Part shown: one piece after another, positions 1 through 7,963 of the stretch | Layout: the number at the start of each line of letters is the position of its first letter | How positions within the stretch are numbered: the first letter of the stretch is position 1 | Assembly: GCA_009845835.1 (NCBI GenBank) | Contig: VXYV01000002.1 | Coordinates: forward strand, 1-34,588 | DNA: 34,588 nucleotides | Origin: Gammaproteobacteria bacterium | GTDB lineage: Bacteria > Pseudomonadota > Gammaproteobacteria > Pseudomonadales > Azotimanducaceae | Direction: 5' to 3' | Program-made: the position numbers and the translations under genes | The notes under the pieces: model-generated | Seen by the model: only the letters and a program-made list of their open reading frames with translations | Databases searched by the model: none | Told to the model about the DNA's origin: nothing

Positions 1-203
1 TCAAAGGAAACATAGAACCGGTTCCCTAATTATCGCAATTAGAACATGGAGTTTTCGACTTGAAAGATCGTTTGCGAGAATTGTTCGATTATCCGAACAC
101 GTCACTTGAAATGTGGTTTGGTATAAAATTACCTCGTACACTCAACTGAGTTTTTCAACTTTGGACTACTCTCACTCAAGTCTATGTCAAGCGAAAGGAT
201 AGC
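1..203. other. window edge, no confident gene
   Basis: No recognisable complete gene. A plus-strand open stretch ending at a TGA near 149 reads ..LRELFDYPNTSLEMWFG.. and looks coding-like, but I cannot assign a family and its beginning lies near or beyond the window edge. Given the broken genes just downstream, it may be another fragment. Confidence 0.3.
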
Positions 204-320
204 ATGACAGTAAAACTAAAACGAGAATTCGACTATTATCTAAAGCATCAAGATAAGATTTTCAAGAAGTACAATGGTAAGTACATCGTGATCAAACAAG
301 ATTATACACACATTTCCTAG
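204..320 (+). pseudogene. truncated DUF5678-like small protein
   Basis: A 38-codon reading frame starts at ATG 204. Its visible sequence runs MTVKLKREFDYYLKHQD, then KYNGKYIVIK. This resembles the N-terminus of small DUF5678-type proteins, in which a KYIVIK strand is normally followed by a further 40 or so residues of the GxYxSxxEA kind. Here the similarity stops at about base 296 and a stop follows at 318. In another frame, similarity to a different protein (DUF4143) starts at about base 302. The simplest reading is that a deletion joined the front of one gene to the back of another. Family assignment is from memory of the motif; no function is claimed. Confidence 0.5.
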
Positions 321-685
321 AATCATTCGAAGAACTGCTTCCACACCCAATACACGGGTTAAGCTGGGAAGGATTCGTAATCGAACAAGTTTGCAATCTC
401 GTCAGAGATTCAGCTACTCCTATGTTCTACCGGACCGCCGAAGGCGCGGAAATTGATCTATTATTGGAATGGCACAAAACTTGAGAACTGTGGGCAATTG
501 AGATTAAGTTAACTCTAGCGACGAAAGTGTCACGCGGTCTCTATGTGGGGATCGACACTTTGAAGACTAACAGAAACTTCATCGTCTGTGCCGACAGCAC
601 AACACAAAATATTTCACCTGCAGTAGAGTGCTATAAACTTGTCGACTTTCTCGAGATGTTGAGTGAATATGTCTGCGCACTGTAA
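302..685 (+). pseudogene. remnant of DUF4143 AAA-type ATPase (C-terminal domain)
   Basis: Reading the frame that ends at TAA 683-685 gives LLPHPIHGLSWEGFVIEQ, then FYRTAEGAEIDLLLEW, then WAIEIK and KVSRGL. These are the hallmark segments of the DUF4143 C-terminal domain of a large family of AAA ATPases found across bacteria and archaea: the HPxxGxSWExFVIE block, the YRTxxGxEID block and the AIEIKxxxxxKVSRG block. The whole N-terminal ATPase half (Walker A and B) is absent. The frame is also interrupted by an in-frame TGA at 482-484. It is therefore a dead fragment, fused upstream to the truncated DUF5678-like sequence. Confidence 0.8.
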
Positions 686-725
686 GAATGAATTAAGAGC
701 CGAAGTAATCAAGAATGGATGAATC

Positions 726-1652
726 ATGAACGCTAGTACAACATTGGAGAATTCACAGATGCCAACGTCGATACCTCGTTTCGACCTCTATACAGGTGAC
801 TGCCGCCAAATCCTCACAAACATTGAAGATGAAAGCATCCACATGGTATTAACAGACCCCCCATACTTTCTTGATGGCCTAGATAATAGGTGGAAAAAGG
901 GTCATGCGATTCCACGCAATAGTGGGACGGTTGGCGGGCTTCCTGTCGGCATGAAATTCGATCCCGAGCAAGGTCGTAAACTACAGGAATTTTTAACACC
1001 TGTTTGCGAAAACTTATTACGCGTCTTAGTCCCAGGTGGTTTTATGTTGATGTTCTCATCTCCACGGCTGTATCACCGAATGGCATTGAGTGCCGAAGAA
1101 ACTGGCTTTGAAATTCGCGATCAATACGTTTGGAGATTCACCAAGAGTGCTCAGTTTAAAGCATTTTCCATGGATCATTTCGTGGCACAAAATTCAGAAC
1201 TATCGGCGAACGAACAAGATTCTATGTTACAGAACTTAGCTGGTCGCAAAACACCACAACTCCGTCCGCAGTTTGAATCGATACTTTGTGCACAAAAACC
1301 TCGACACGGCACTTTCGTCGACAACTGGTCAAAATACAGAACTGGGCTCATCGATCCACGACAATCTCTTGACGGAAACTCACCATCAACTGTGATGCAT
1401 GTAGAAAAATCAGAAAAGCAATCTTTTAACAAACATTTGACACCCAAACCAGTTCAACTGTGCGAACATTTAATACGACTGTTTACAATGAAAGGACAGA
1501 TAGTTCTCGATCCGTTTGTCGGTAGTGGTACTACTTGCATCGCCGCATATGCAGCAGAACGCGCCTGTTTAGGAATTGACATCAACGACGAATACGTGCA
1601 AATTGCTAAACGCAGACTTGCTGAATTGGATCGGAAGATAGTAATCGATTGA
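726..1652 (+). CDS. DNA adenine methyltransferase, beta class (N6_N4_Mtase)
   Basis: Predicted SAM-dependent DNA methyltransferase of 308 aa. The catalytic motif DPPY is at residues 44-47 and the SAM-binding motif DPFVGSGTT is at 262-270, so the order is catalytic motif, target-recognition region, SAM motif. That order defines the beta group (HinfI/CcrM-like). DPPY, rather than SPPY, favours N6-adenine. HLTPKPVQLCEHLI (motif X) sits just before the SAM motif, as usual. The start is ATG 726; a longer in-frame start is not apparent. No restriction endonuclease lies beside it: upstream is gene debris, and downstream, after 46 bp, is an aldolase. It may be a solitary regulatory methylase or the survivor of a restriction-modification pair. 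The recognition sequence cannot be read from the protein. Confidence 0.9.
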   Translation: MNASTTLENSQMPTSIPRFDLYTGDCRQILTNIEDESIHMVLTDPPYFLDGLDNRWKKGHAIPRNSGTVGGLPVGMKFDPEQGRKLQEFLTPVCENLLRVLVPGGFMLMFSSPRLYHRMALSAEETGFEIRDQYVWRFTKSAQFKAFSMDHFVAQNSELSANEQDSMLQNLAGRKTPQLRPQFESILCAQKPRHGTFVDNWSKYRTGLIDPRQSLDGNSPSTVMHVEKSEKQSFNKHLTPKPVQLCEHLIRLFTMKGQIVLDPFVGSGTTCIAAYAAERACLGIDINDEYVQIAKRRLAELDRKIVID

Positions 1653-1698
1653 TTTGAAGTTGAAGAATCGGTCTTGATCCTCACAAGTAAGGAATCTT

Positions 1699-2391
1699 AT
1701 GTCTAAATCTCGTGAAAAAGTACTCAATACACTCTGCTTGGGGTATCGGATATTTGGTGCGATGGGATGGGGAGAACTCGGAGATGGACACATCAGTGCG
1801 CGCGATCCCCTTCAGCACGATTGTTTCTGGCTCTTGAAGTATGGAGTCGCGTTCACGCGTGCGACAGTCGACGACTTTATCTTGCTTAATCAACAAGGCG
1901 AAACGGTCGCAGGTGAAGGATTTGCCAATGCACCGGGTTTTCGAATCCATATGCCTATCCTCAGAGCTCGTCGTGACATTAACGCTGCAGCACATACCCA
2001 TACCCCGTGGGGGACACCATTTTCTGCCGAAGTACGGCCAGTTGAACCGATCTCCCAAGAGTCCTGTGTGTTCTACCACGATTGTGTAATCTTCGACGAC
2101 GAGGAAGTCCGAATACAAGATATTGAGGCTGGCGAACGGATTGCTCAGTGTTTGGGAAGAAAAAACTCGATCATCTTACGCAACCACGGACTCCTTACCG
2201 CAGGTGAAAGTATCGAAGGTGCAGTAGCGCGCTTTGCATTACTTGAACGAGTTGCAGAAACTCACATGAAAGTTAGAAATCCGAAACCACTTTCAGCTGC
2301 AGCAGTTCATCATGCACAGACAAATCTTTTCGGCGAACGGAAACAGCAGGCTGTCTTCGATTATCTCGTCGGACACTTCGCTCTCGCATGA
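1699..2391 (+). CDS. class II aldolase/adducin family protein
   Basis: A 230-aa protein of the zinc-dependent class II aldolase/adducin family (L-fuculose-1-phosphate aldolase fold). Zinc-ligand motifs are visible: HTH at residues 99-101 (AAHTHTPWG) and a third histidine at 163 (LRNHGLLTAG). The N-terminal GWGELGDGHISARDP corresponds to the family's substrate-binding GxGNxSxRxP region. In this family substrates range from sugar phosphates to methylthioribulose-1-phosphate, and some members are annotated simply as adducin-like. The immediate neighbours (methylase, endonuclease III) do not suggest a pathway, so the substrate is left open. ATG 1699 has an AAGGA ribosome-binding site 7-8 bases upstream. 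Confidence 0.88.
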   Translation: MSKSREKVLNTLCLGYRIFGAMGWGELGDGHISARDPLQHDCFWLLKYGVAFTRATVDDFILLNQQGETVAGEGFANAPGFRIHMPILRARRDINAAAHTHTPWGTPFSAEVRPVEPISQESCVFYHDCVIFDDEEVRIQDIEAGERIAQCLGRKNSIILRNHGLLTAGESIEGAVARFALLERVAETHMKVRNPKPLSAAAVHHAQTNLFGERKQQAVFDYLVGHFALA

Positions 2392-2432
2392 GCGAGTAAC
2401 AGGCGAACTATAAGGATTTCAGGAGTCTATTA

Positions 2433-3071
2433 TTGAATCAAGCGAAACGTAGAGAAATATTTTCTCGTTTTCAAGCCGCAAACGAGAATCCAGTAACAGA
2501 ATTGCAATACAAAACCCCATTTCAACTTCTAGTTGCTGTGGTTCTTTCGGCTCAAGCTACTGATGTTAGCGTCAATAAAGCAACCCAAGCTCTATTCAGA
2601 GATGCTCCGACGCCGACGAGTATATTTGCCCTAGGTCTTGAAAAACTCAAAGAGTACATCAAGACCATTGGTTTGTTCAACGCGAAAGCCGAAAATATTT
2701 TGAAAACATGCGATATCCTGTTGACAAAGTACGACGGTAAAGTACCCAGTGAACGCGAACAATTGGAGAGTTTACCTGGAGTCGGTCGAAAAACCGCGAA
2801 CGTCATTTTAAATTCAGCTTTTGGCAAGCCGGTCATTGCAGTTGATACTCACATATTCCGTGTCGCAAATCGAACCAAGGTAGCTACTGGAAAGAATCCT
2901 CGCGAAGTTGAAGATCGTTTAACTAGGTTGGTACCAAAGGAATATTTACTTGGTGCCCACCACTGGTTAATCCTTCATGGACGCTACGTCTGTACCGCCA
3001 GAAAACCCAAATGTCTCACTTGCCCGATTGAAGACTTATGTGAATACCGCTCTAAAAACTTACCAAATTAA
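2433..3071 (+). CDS. nth: endonuclease III
   Basis: Bifunctional DNA glycosylase/AP lyase of base excision repair that removes oxidised pyrimidines and cleaves 3' to the abasic site. At 212 aa it matches the E. coli enzyme closely. The helix-hairpin-helix LPGVGRKTANVIL carries catalytic Lys120, and the AVDTHIFR segment carries catalytic Asp138, with the same numbers as in E. coli. The C-terminal [4Fe-4S] loop has Cys187, Cys194, Cys197 and Cys203 in the expected C-x6-C-x2-C-x5-C spacing. The start is TTG 2433, chosen because AGGAG lies 7 bases upstream (2421-2425) and the N-terminus then aligns with the family. rnt follows 28 bp downstream on the same strand. Confidence 0.97.
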   Translation: MNQAKRREIFSRFQAANENPVTELQYKTPFQLLVAVVLSAQATDVSVNKATQALFRDAPTPTSIFALGLEKLKEYIKTIGLFNAKAENILKTCDILLTKYDGKVPSEREQLESLPGVGRKTANVILNSAFGKPVIAVDTHIFRVANRTKVATGKNPREVEDRLTRLVPKEYLLGAHHWLILHGRYVCTARKPKCLTCPIEDLCEYRSKNLPN

Positions 3072-3099
3072 GTGTAAATCGGTTTTAATATAAGTTAAT

Positions 3100-3732
3100 A
3101 TGCTACTAAAAGAACGATTTCGAGAATTCATGCCGGTCGTTCTCGATTTAGAAACCGGAGGAGTGAATCCCATTCGCAATGCAATCCTGCAGATTGCGGT
3201 TGTACTTCTCGATTGGCAATCAGACCGACTGGTCCCAGGTGAATCTTATTCGTGGGAGGTAACACCATTTGAAGGCTCGTTAATCAGTGAAACTTCGATT
3301 CAAATGAATCATATTGACCCGAACGACGAGTCGAGAAATTCTCAGAATGAAGATGAGTGTCTGCGAGATTGCAATCGCATTATTCGAAAAAGACTACGAG
3401 CAGAGGAGTGTAAACGCGCATTATTGGTGGGACATAATGCCCATTTTGATCGAAGTTTCTATCGATGTGCGATGTACCGAAACAAAATCAAACGCGATCC
3501 CTTTCACTTATTTACGGTGCTTGACACAGCGTCTCTTTCGGCACTGGTTTATGGTCATACCGTACTTTCAATCGCTTGTGAACGCGCGGGGATCGAATAC
3601 GATATAGACCTAGCTCATTCAGCTCCCTACGACGCCAAAGTTACGGCAGAATTGTTTTGTATGATGGTCAATGAGTTTCCGTATGAACCTACTTGGCCAT
3701 TAGAATCCAATTTCGAACTTAATAGTTCGTGA
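3100..3732 (+). CDS. rnt: ribonuclease T
   Basis: A 3'-5' exoribonuclease of the DEDDh family, which trims the CCA end of tRNA and the 3' ends of other stable RNAs. The 210-aa protein shows all DEDD motifs: MPVVLDLETGG with Asp16 and Glu18, GHNAHFDRSFY with Asp117, and AHSAPYDAKVTAELF with His173 and Asp178. Its length fits RNase T (215 aa in E. coli) and the N-terminal FREFMPVVLDLETGG block is characteristic of RNase T rather than of DNA polymerase epsilon subunits. The adjacent grxD on the opposite strand recalls the rnt-grxD neighbourhood of E. coli. ATG 3100 lacks a strong ribosome-binding site; the next in-frame ATG at 3130 would remove residues before the conserved core. Confidence 0.95.
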   Translation: MLLKERFREFMPVVLDLETGGVNPIRNAILQIAVVLLDWQSDRLVPGESYSWEVTPFEGSLISETSIQMNHIDPNDESRNSQNEDECLRDCNRIIRKRLRAEECKRALLVGHNAHFDRSFYRCAMYRNKIKRDPFHLFTVLDTASLSALVYGHTVLSIACERAGIEYDIDLAHSAPYDAKVTAELFCMMVNEFPYEPTWPLESNFELNSS

Positions 3733-3768
3733 AGATCCCGTCGAGTATCGGCGACTAATAAGCTACAG

Positions 3769-4101
3769 TTACTCCGACTGGCTGTCCGAAACGGACAAAA
3801 GCAATGGAGCGAGCTCCCCTTTTGCATGCATATCAGCTACGATATCGCAACCACCGATTAACTCGCCATTCACGTAGAGTTGCGGAAAAGTTGGCCAATT
3901 AGCGACTTTGGGTAATGTGGCGCGAATCTCTGGGTTAGCAAGAATATCTACGTAAGCAAAGCGTTGTTCACACTCGGACAGACACTGAACAGTCCTGGCC
4001 GAAAATCCACATTGAGGGGTGTGCGGTGAACCTTTCATGTATAGGAGTATTGGATTATTAGCGATTTGCTCTTTAATAATTTGTTCGATGTCTTCTGACA
4101 T
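3769..4101 (-). CDS. grxD: monothiol glutaredoxin GrxD
   Basis: A 110-aa CGFS-type monothiol glutaredoxin. These proteins bind a [2Fe-2S] cluster with glutathione and work with BolA-like partners in iron-sulfur cluster trafficking. The active site CGFS has Cys31 within YMKGSPHTPQCGFSART. The downstream WPTFPQLYVNGELIGGCDI is the glutathione-binding TFPQxxVxGxxxGGxD motif. The length is typical (E. coli GrxD is 115 aa). AGAGG lies about 7 bases before ATG 4101. Convergent with rnt across 36 bp in which I see no clear hairpin terminator. Confidence 0.97.
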   Translation of the reverse strand: MSEDIEQIIKEQIANNPILLYMKGSPHTPQCGFSARTVQCLSECEQRFAYVDILANPEIRATLPKVANWPTFPQLYVNGELIGGCDIVADMHAKGELAPLLLSVSDSQSE

Positions 4102-4187
4102 ATATGACCTCTTCGATTCTTTTTTGAAATTAGTGGGAGACTAACAGTTCTCGGGAATTTCGTAAATTTTACTTCGAAACAGTTTAC

Positions 4188-4969
4188 CTAAACCGATAAT
4201 CGCAGTCCAGCTTGGTTCAACCTCGCATCGGCAATATTGATGTACTCAGAAGAAACATCGATGCCAATCCAATTTCGATTTACGGATTGTGCCATCTTAC
4301 AAGTGGTACCACTTCCACACATAGGATCTAACACTGAATCACCCTCATCTGACCACGACAAAATATGATCAAGTGCTAGTTTTTCGGGAAACACCGCAGG
4401 GTGTTGGAAGGCAATTTTGTCGGTAGTGCTTCCTCCAAAACCAACTGCATAAGACCAAATATTTGTACGTACTTTTTTCTCTTTAATTCGACAGTTCGTT
4501 TTCGATTCACCGCATCTGGTCCTTTATTTGAAACAGCTGTCTCCCATCCGTGACGTTTTGTTGGTTCCATTATCGGATTGAATGTCTTTGGTTTCCCCTT
4601 GGAGAATACAATCATCAACTCGTAGCAATTGGTGTACGCATTTGAGCGCATGAATGGGGTGTTCTTCTTTTGATAAATCATCACATCATGCACCGTAAAT
4701 CCACAATCACGTCCCATGAACGCATGATTGAAACTTGATAGACTTCGACCGTCGTTGATCTTTTCACCAACAACCCAAATACAAACGCCACCGGGTTTAG
4801 TAACTCGATAAATAGCTGCGAGCATGGTATTTGCGTCAAACGAAAACCCTTTGTAATTACGTAAATCTTCGTACGGTGGACTAGTAACTGTCAAATCGAA
4901 ACAATTCTCCGAAAAATCGTGCATCAGTACTTCCGCTGCATTCCCGACTATGAATCTATTCAAAATCAT
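4188..4969 (-). pseudogene. SPPY DNA methyltransferase split by a -1 frameshift
   Basis: A beta-order DNA methyltransferase read in two frames. The first frame (4969 down to about 4376) starts MILNRFIVGNAAEVL and carries the catalytic motif TSPPY at residues 29-33, typical of N4-cytosine and some N6-adenine enzymes. The second frame carries NIWSYAVGFGG, then HPAVFPEKL, then the SAM motif LDPMCGSGTT and ends at 4188. The frames join after ELKRKK: moving to the -1 frame gives KVRTNIWSYAVG, the expected continuation, and a 260-aa protein of ordinary size. The join lies in a run of six A residues on the coding strand that forms A AAA AAG in frame. Either one A has been lost (pseudogene or sequencing error) or a -1 ribosomal frameshift makes the full enzyme. 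The rest of both halves is intact. Confidence 0.8.
4472..4478 (-). other. A AAA AAG slippery heptamer at the methylase frame junction
   Basis: On the coding (minus) strand the codons AGA AAA AAG in the first frame contain A AAA AAG in the phase required for -1 slippage, as in E. coli dnaX. Slippage here leads directly into the frame with the SAM-binding half. A weak stem (GUUGGU with ACCGAC) lies about 26 bases downstream, further than the usual 5-9 bases, so stimulatory structure is not convincing. Confidence 0.45.
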
Positions 4970-5397
4970 TGAAAATCGTCCTATTCTTTAGTTTGATTTT
5001 AACCGGTCGAATTTTTATGTTCTCAGCCACTGAGTCGGAAAGTATTAGATTGTCGTTGTAAATTCACGACATCAAGTATTGAGTTAATCTTTAATGAACT
5101 AGTCAGAACTAAACTTTCAATTAAGTGAAGGAATGTAAGGTTCTCTACCACCCAAATTTGTCAACTATTGCTAGACTTGCCACAACCGATGAATGAATCT
5201 TGAACGTGTAGGATGCTCAAAAAGATATCAGAGAAGATGGTCGGTTGTTTTACTACACTCTCTTGTACGGAAAAGCCCTGCTAAGTACCTCAATCAACAC
5301 AAGGTGTTTAATTTGATCGACAGCTAGTTCATTAACATACCTCGACGTAATTTCTTTCTCTCTCACTCCATAACAATAACATTTGAAAAGGACTTCG
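4970..5397. other. intergenic region, no gene seen
   Basis: About 430 bp between the divergent SPPY methylase and the malY-like gene. All six frames are short. A plus-strand stretch near 5224-5315 reads REDGRLFYYTLLYGKALLS before a stop, which could be decayed coding sequence but matches nothing I recognise. Promoters for both flanking genes should lie here, but I see no convincing -35/-10 pair. Confidence 0.4.
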
Positions 5398-6522
5398 ATG
5401 TTTGATTTCTCTACCCGCCTCAACCGTAAAAACTCCGACAGCATTAAGTGGTCTCGGTATCGCAATACCGATGTTTTACCATTCTGGGTCGCGGACATGG
5501 ACTTTGCGACACCGAAGTTCGTATTAGACGCCATACGACACAGGTTAGAACATCCTATTCTTGGGTATAGCGATATACCGCCTGAACTGACACAAGCTTT
5601 CATTCAATGGGCGCAACGTCATTTCAATTGGTCGATTCAGGAAGAGTGGGTATTGTGGTTACCGTCTGTGGTCGGCGGGCTCAATGTCGCTGTACGTGCG
5701 GTGGGAAAAGAAGACGATCACTGCGTGATACCGATCCCAATTTACCCACCGTTCCTTACCATACCTGAGTTAAATCAACGTATTCCAATTCTCTCAAACT
5801 TGATCCTCGAAAATAATCGATGGGTAATGGACTTAAACGACATCGAAAAGAAAACCGAGCAAGCCTCTACTTTGCTAATCAGTAACCCTCAGAATCCCAC
5901 CGGACGGGCTTATTCGAAAACTGAATTACAAGAACTTGGTAATCTGTGTGTTCGAAACAATACGGTCATTGTTTCAGACGAAATTCATTGGGGAATTATT
6001 CTCAATCCAGCCACACCACACACTCCGATAGCAACCATTTCGGAAGCGATCTCACAACAGACTATCACTTTAATTTCACACACGAAAACCTACAACATTC
6101 CAGGTGAATCGTGTGCAGTCGCCGTGATAAATAATCCAGAAATTCGGGAAAGCTTTAGAACCTGGGGAACTGGCATGTTACCAATTTGTTCCCCCTTAGC
6201 CCTTGCAGGAGCTACCGCCTCGTTTTGCGATACAAGTTCTTATTTGGTTGAACTGAATCAATACCTCAGAGACAATCGTGATCTACTTGTAACAGCGGTT
6301 AACGATATTGGTACGTTGCATGTGACAAAACCTGAAGCTACCTACCTCGCGTGGATTGATGTACGCAATTTGTCTCTAGCCGATCCTATCACGCATTTTG
6401 AACAACATGGACTGGGGTTATACGATGGCTCCGAATTTGGAGTGCCAGGTTTTGTGCGTTTTAATTTTGCGGTACCGAGACTACTATTGTCTGAAGGAAT
6501 CGAAAGGTTATTAATTGCTTAA
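5398..6522 (+). CDS. MalY/PatB-type PLP-dependent C-S lyase (cystathionine beta-lyase)
   Basis: A fold-type I PLP enzyme of the MalY/PatB group, which cleaves C-S bonds of cystathionine or cysteine conjugates to give pyruvate, ammonia and a thiol. The 374-aa protein begins MFDFSTRLNRKNSDSIKW, the usual MalY/PatB opening. PLP-site features are NPQNPTGR at 163-170, SDEIHWG with Asp194, and the Schiff-base Lys230 in SHTKTYNIPG. Start ATG 5398 was preferred to an in-frame TTG at 5383 because AAAAGGA sits immediately upstream and the shorter N-terminus fits the family. Whether it acts in methionine synthesis, cysteine-conjugate breakdown or regulation (as E. coli MalY does) is not shown by the neighbours. 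Confidence 0.9.
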   Translation: MFDFSTRLNRKNSDSIKWSRYRNTDVLPFWVADMDFATPKFVLDAIRHRLEHPILGYSDIPPELTQAFIQWAQRHFNWSIQEEWVLWLPSVVGGLNVAVRAVGKEDDHCVIPIPIYPPFLTIPELNQRIPILSNLILENNRWVMDLNDIEKKTEQASTLLISNPQNPTGRAYSKTELQELGNLCVRNNTVIVSDEIHWGIILNPATPHTPIATISEAISQQTITLISHTKTYNIPGESCAVAVINNPEIRESFRTWGTGMLPICSPLALAGATASFCDTSSYLVELNQYLRDNRDLLVTAVNDIGTLHVTKPEATYLAWIDVRNLSLADPITHFEQHGLGLYDGSEFGVPGFVRFNFAVPRLLLSEGIERLLIA

Positions 6523-6642
6523 ACCGAAAACCAATGTCCAATACAGATAAATTCTCATCTATGTAATTCGTTACAACAACGTATTAGAAATCAAAACGAA
6601 CAAAATGAACCAAAGTCTAGGTTATTACAAAGTTCGTATTAC

Positions 6643-7470
6643 CTAGAAATTGAAAGCAATCATTTCCCGACTCTGGCTCTGAGTCACGTACTGAAGTGAA
6701 CGTTTTAGTATCACCAAACATACAGAGTACGAATCCGGTAAACCAAAGACAGCAGGTTCGTTTTGCTCCGAAAGAACAATCTTGTTGTTGGTTTCAATCG
6801 TTCGCAAGAAACGATTGAACTCTTGCAAATCGATAACACTGTTGTAATGTCGATTCGAGTTGTTGAAATAAGGTGGGTCAAGATATACGAGTGCATTGGT
6901 TACTGCCGAAAACTCAGTGTAGTCCTTGTTGACTATGGTCAGTTCTTGAATCGTCTCGCTCAATTGCAGCAAATCACCGAGATCCAGTTTTGGACAACGA
7001 CTATGTTTGCGAACGGAAGAATTAAAGCGATTCTTGCGGTTGAACCGAATTTTTCCAGAAAAAGCATTTTTTGCGAGGTAGAGAAAGTTCGCGGCACCAT
7101 CCACACCGGACTCTAGATTCTGGGTACGTACATCGTAGAAGTGTTGTTCGGAGGACTGCTTGTAATGTTCGTTGTATAGCGACCACAGTTTATGTGGTTC
7201 ACATTGCAAATGCTGAATTAGATTAACGACAACCGGATTGTTATCGTTGTAAGTTACACGTTTCGCGCCGTAACGAGCACAGGCATAGAAAGCGAATGAA
7301 CCACCACCACCGAAAATGTCATAGAGATGGTTGTCAAACTCAGCTGGAAGAATTTCGTCAAATATGTATGAAAAACCTGCCTTGCAACCGATATACGGGA
7401 TGATTTTTAATTTTGTACTTCTTCGATTGTTGACGACGAACTCTTTAGACACATTGGTTGAACTAAACAT
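6643..7470 (-). CDS. D12-class N6-adenine DNA methyltransferase (Dam-like)
   Basis: A 275-aa alpha-group (D12) DNA adenine methyltransferase. Motif order is SAM motif first: the N-terminal PYIGCKAGF motif X at 25-33, DIFGGGGSF motif I at 51-59, then catalytic DPPY at 198-201 (VYLDPPYFNNSNRHYN). This architecture is that of Dam and related enzymes; the middle region between the two motifs is the target-recognition domain, so specificity cannot be inferred. The chosen start is ATG 7470. A longer frame opens with TTG at 7545, but it would run through a perfect inverted repeat at 7510-7526 and add 25 residues without family similarity. No adjacent endonuclease is seen. Confidence 0.9.
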   Translation of the reverse strand: MFSSTNVSKEFVVNNRRSTKLKIIPYIGCKAGFSYIFDEILPAEFDNHLYDIFGGGGSFAFYACARYGAKRVTYNDNNPVVVNLIQHLQCEPHKLWSLYNEHYKQSSEQHFYDVRTQNLESGVDGAANFLYLAKNAFSGKIRFNRKNRFNSSVRKHSRCPKLDLGDLLQLSETIQELTIVNKDYTEFSAVTNALVYLDPPYFNNSNRHYNSVIDLQEFNRFLRTIETNNKIVLSEQNEPAVFGLPDSYSVCLVILKRSLQYVTQSQSREMIAFNF

Positions 7471-7509
7471 TTCTACCAATCCATAACCGCTATCTTGTAT
7501 GTTAATGAT

Positions 7510-7526
7510 TTCCGGTATAACCGGAA
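7510..7526. promoter_or_regulatory. operator-like inverted repeat upstream of the D12 methylase
   Basis: TTCCGGT-ATA-ACCGGAA: two perfect 7-bp arms around a 3-bp spacer, 40 bp upstream of ATG 7470. Size and position suit a dimeric repressor or controller protein. It also argues that this stretch is upstream DNA rather than coding sequence. Confidence 0.45.
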
Positions 7527-7963
7527 GAAAACAAGCGTAGCACAATCAATTGCCAACGCTAGATTTGCGCATGAAGTGAACGTACGTATAATATTTAGTA
7601 GAGTGCTAAAATTATGGTGGAAGAAGTCGCAGGACAACAAGATTGTGATATTTGGTGTCCAATAAAAAGTTGGTTCTGCTACTTGACAAACGAAATAAAT
7701 GTGTAACGATACCTAGAGTTCGTACAAAAACCTTTTTCAATCACGCTCGCAAACAATCGCGATCAGACTGAAAATTCGATGCCGCTCACTTTAGTACTAA
7801 GTATCGCCCAAAGACGATACCCCTTGCAAATTACTTATAACTTCGAAACATAAGGCAACGGGAGATGCTGATCGAGTAGTTTAATTTGCATAAATTGACC
7901 GTTTTGAACTATCATATAGCCAATATTTAACCCCCCACTGGTTTACTACAAGGAAAACCATTT
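7527..7963. other. intergenic region with possible promoter, no gene seen
   Basis: About 430 bp between the divergent methylase and the envelope operon. A TATAAT at 7587-7592 is followed by a 29-codon frame from ATG 7613, and an overlapping frame near 7660-7775 reads KKLVLLLDKRNKC before a stop. Neither is recognised. A short hairpin (TATCG/CGATA) lies near 7802-7819. Confidence 0.35.

Noticed and set aside
7613-7702. A 29-codon frame after a TATAAT element upstream of the envelope operon.
   Set aside because: No ribosome-binding site, no similarity recognised, and the -35 element is poor.
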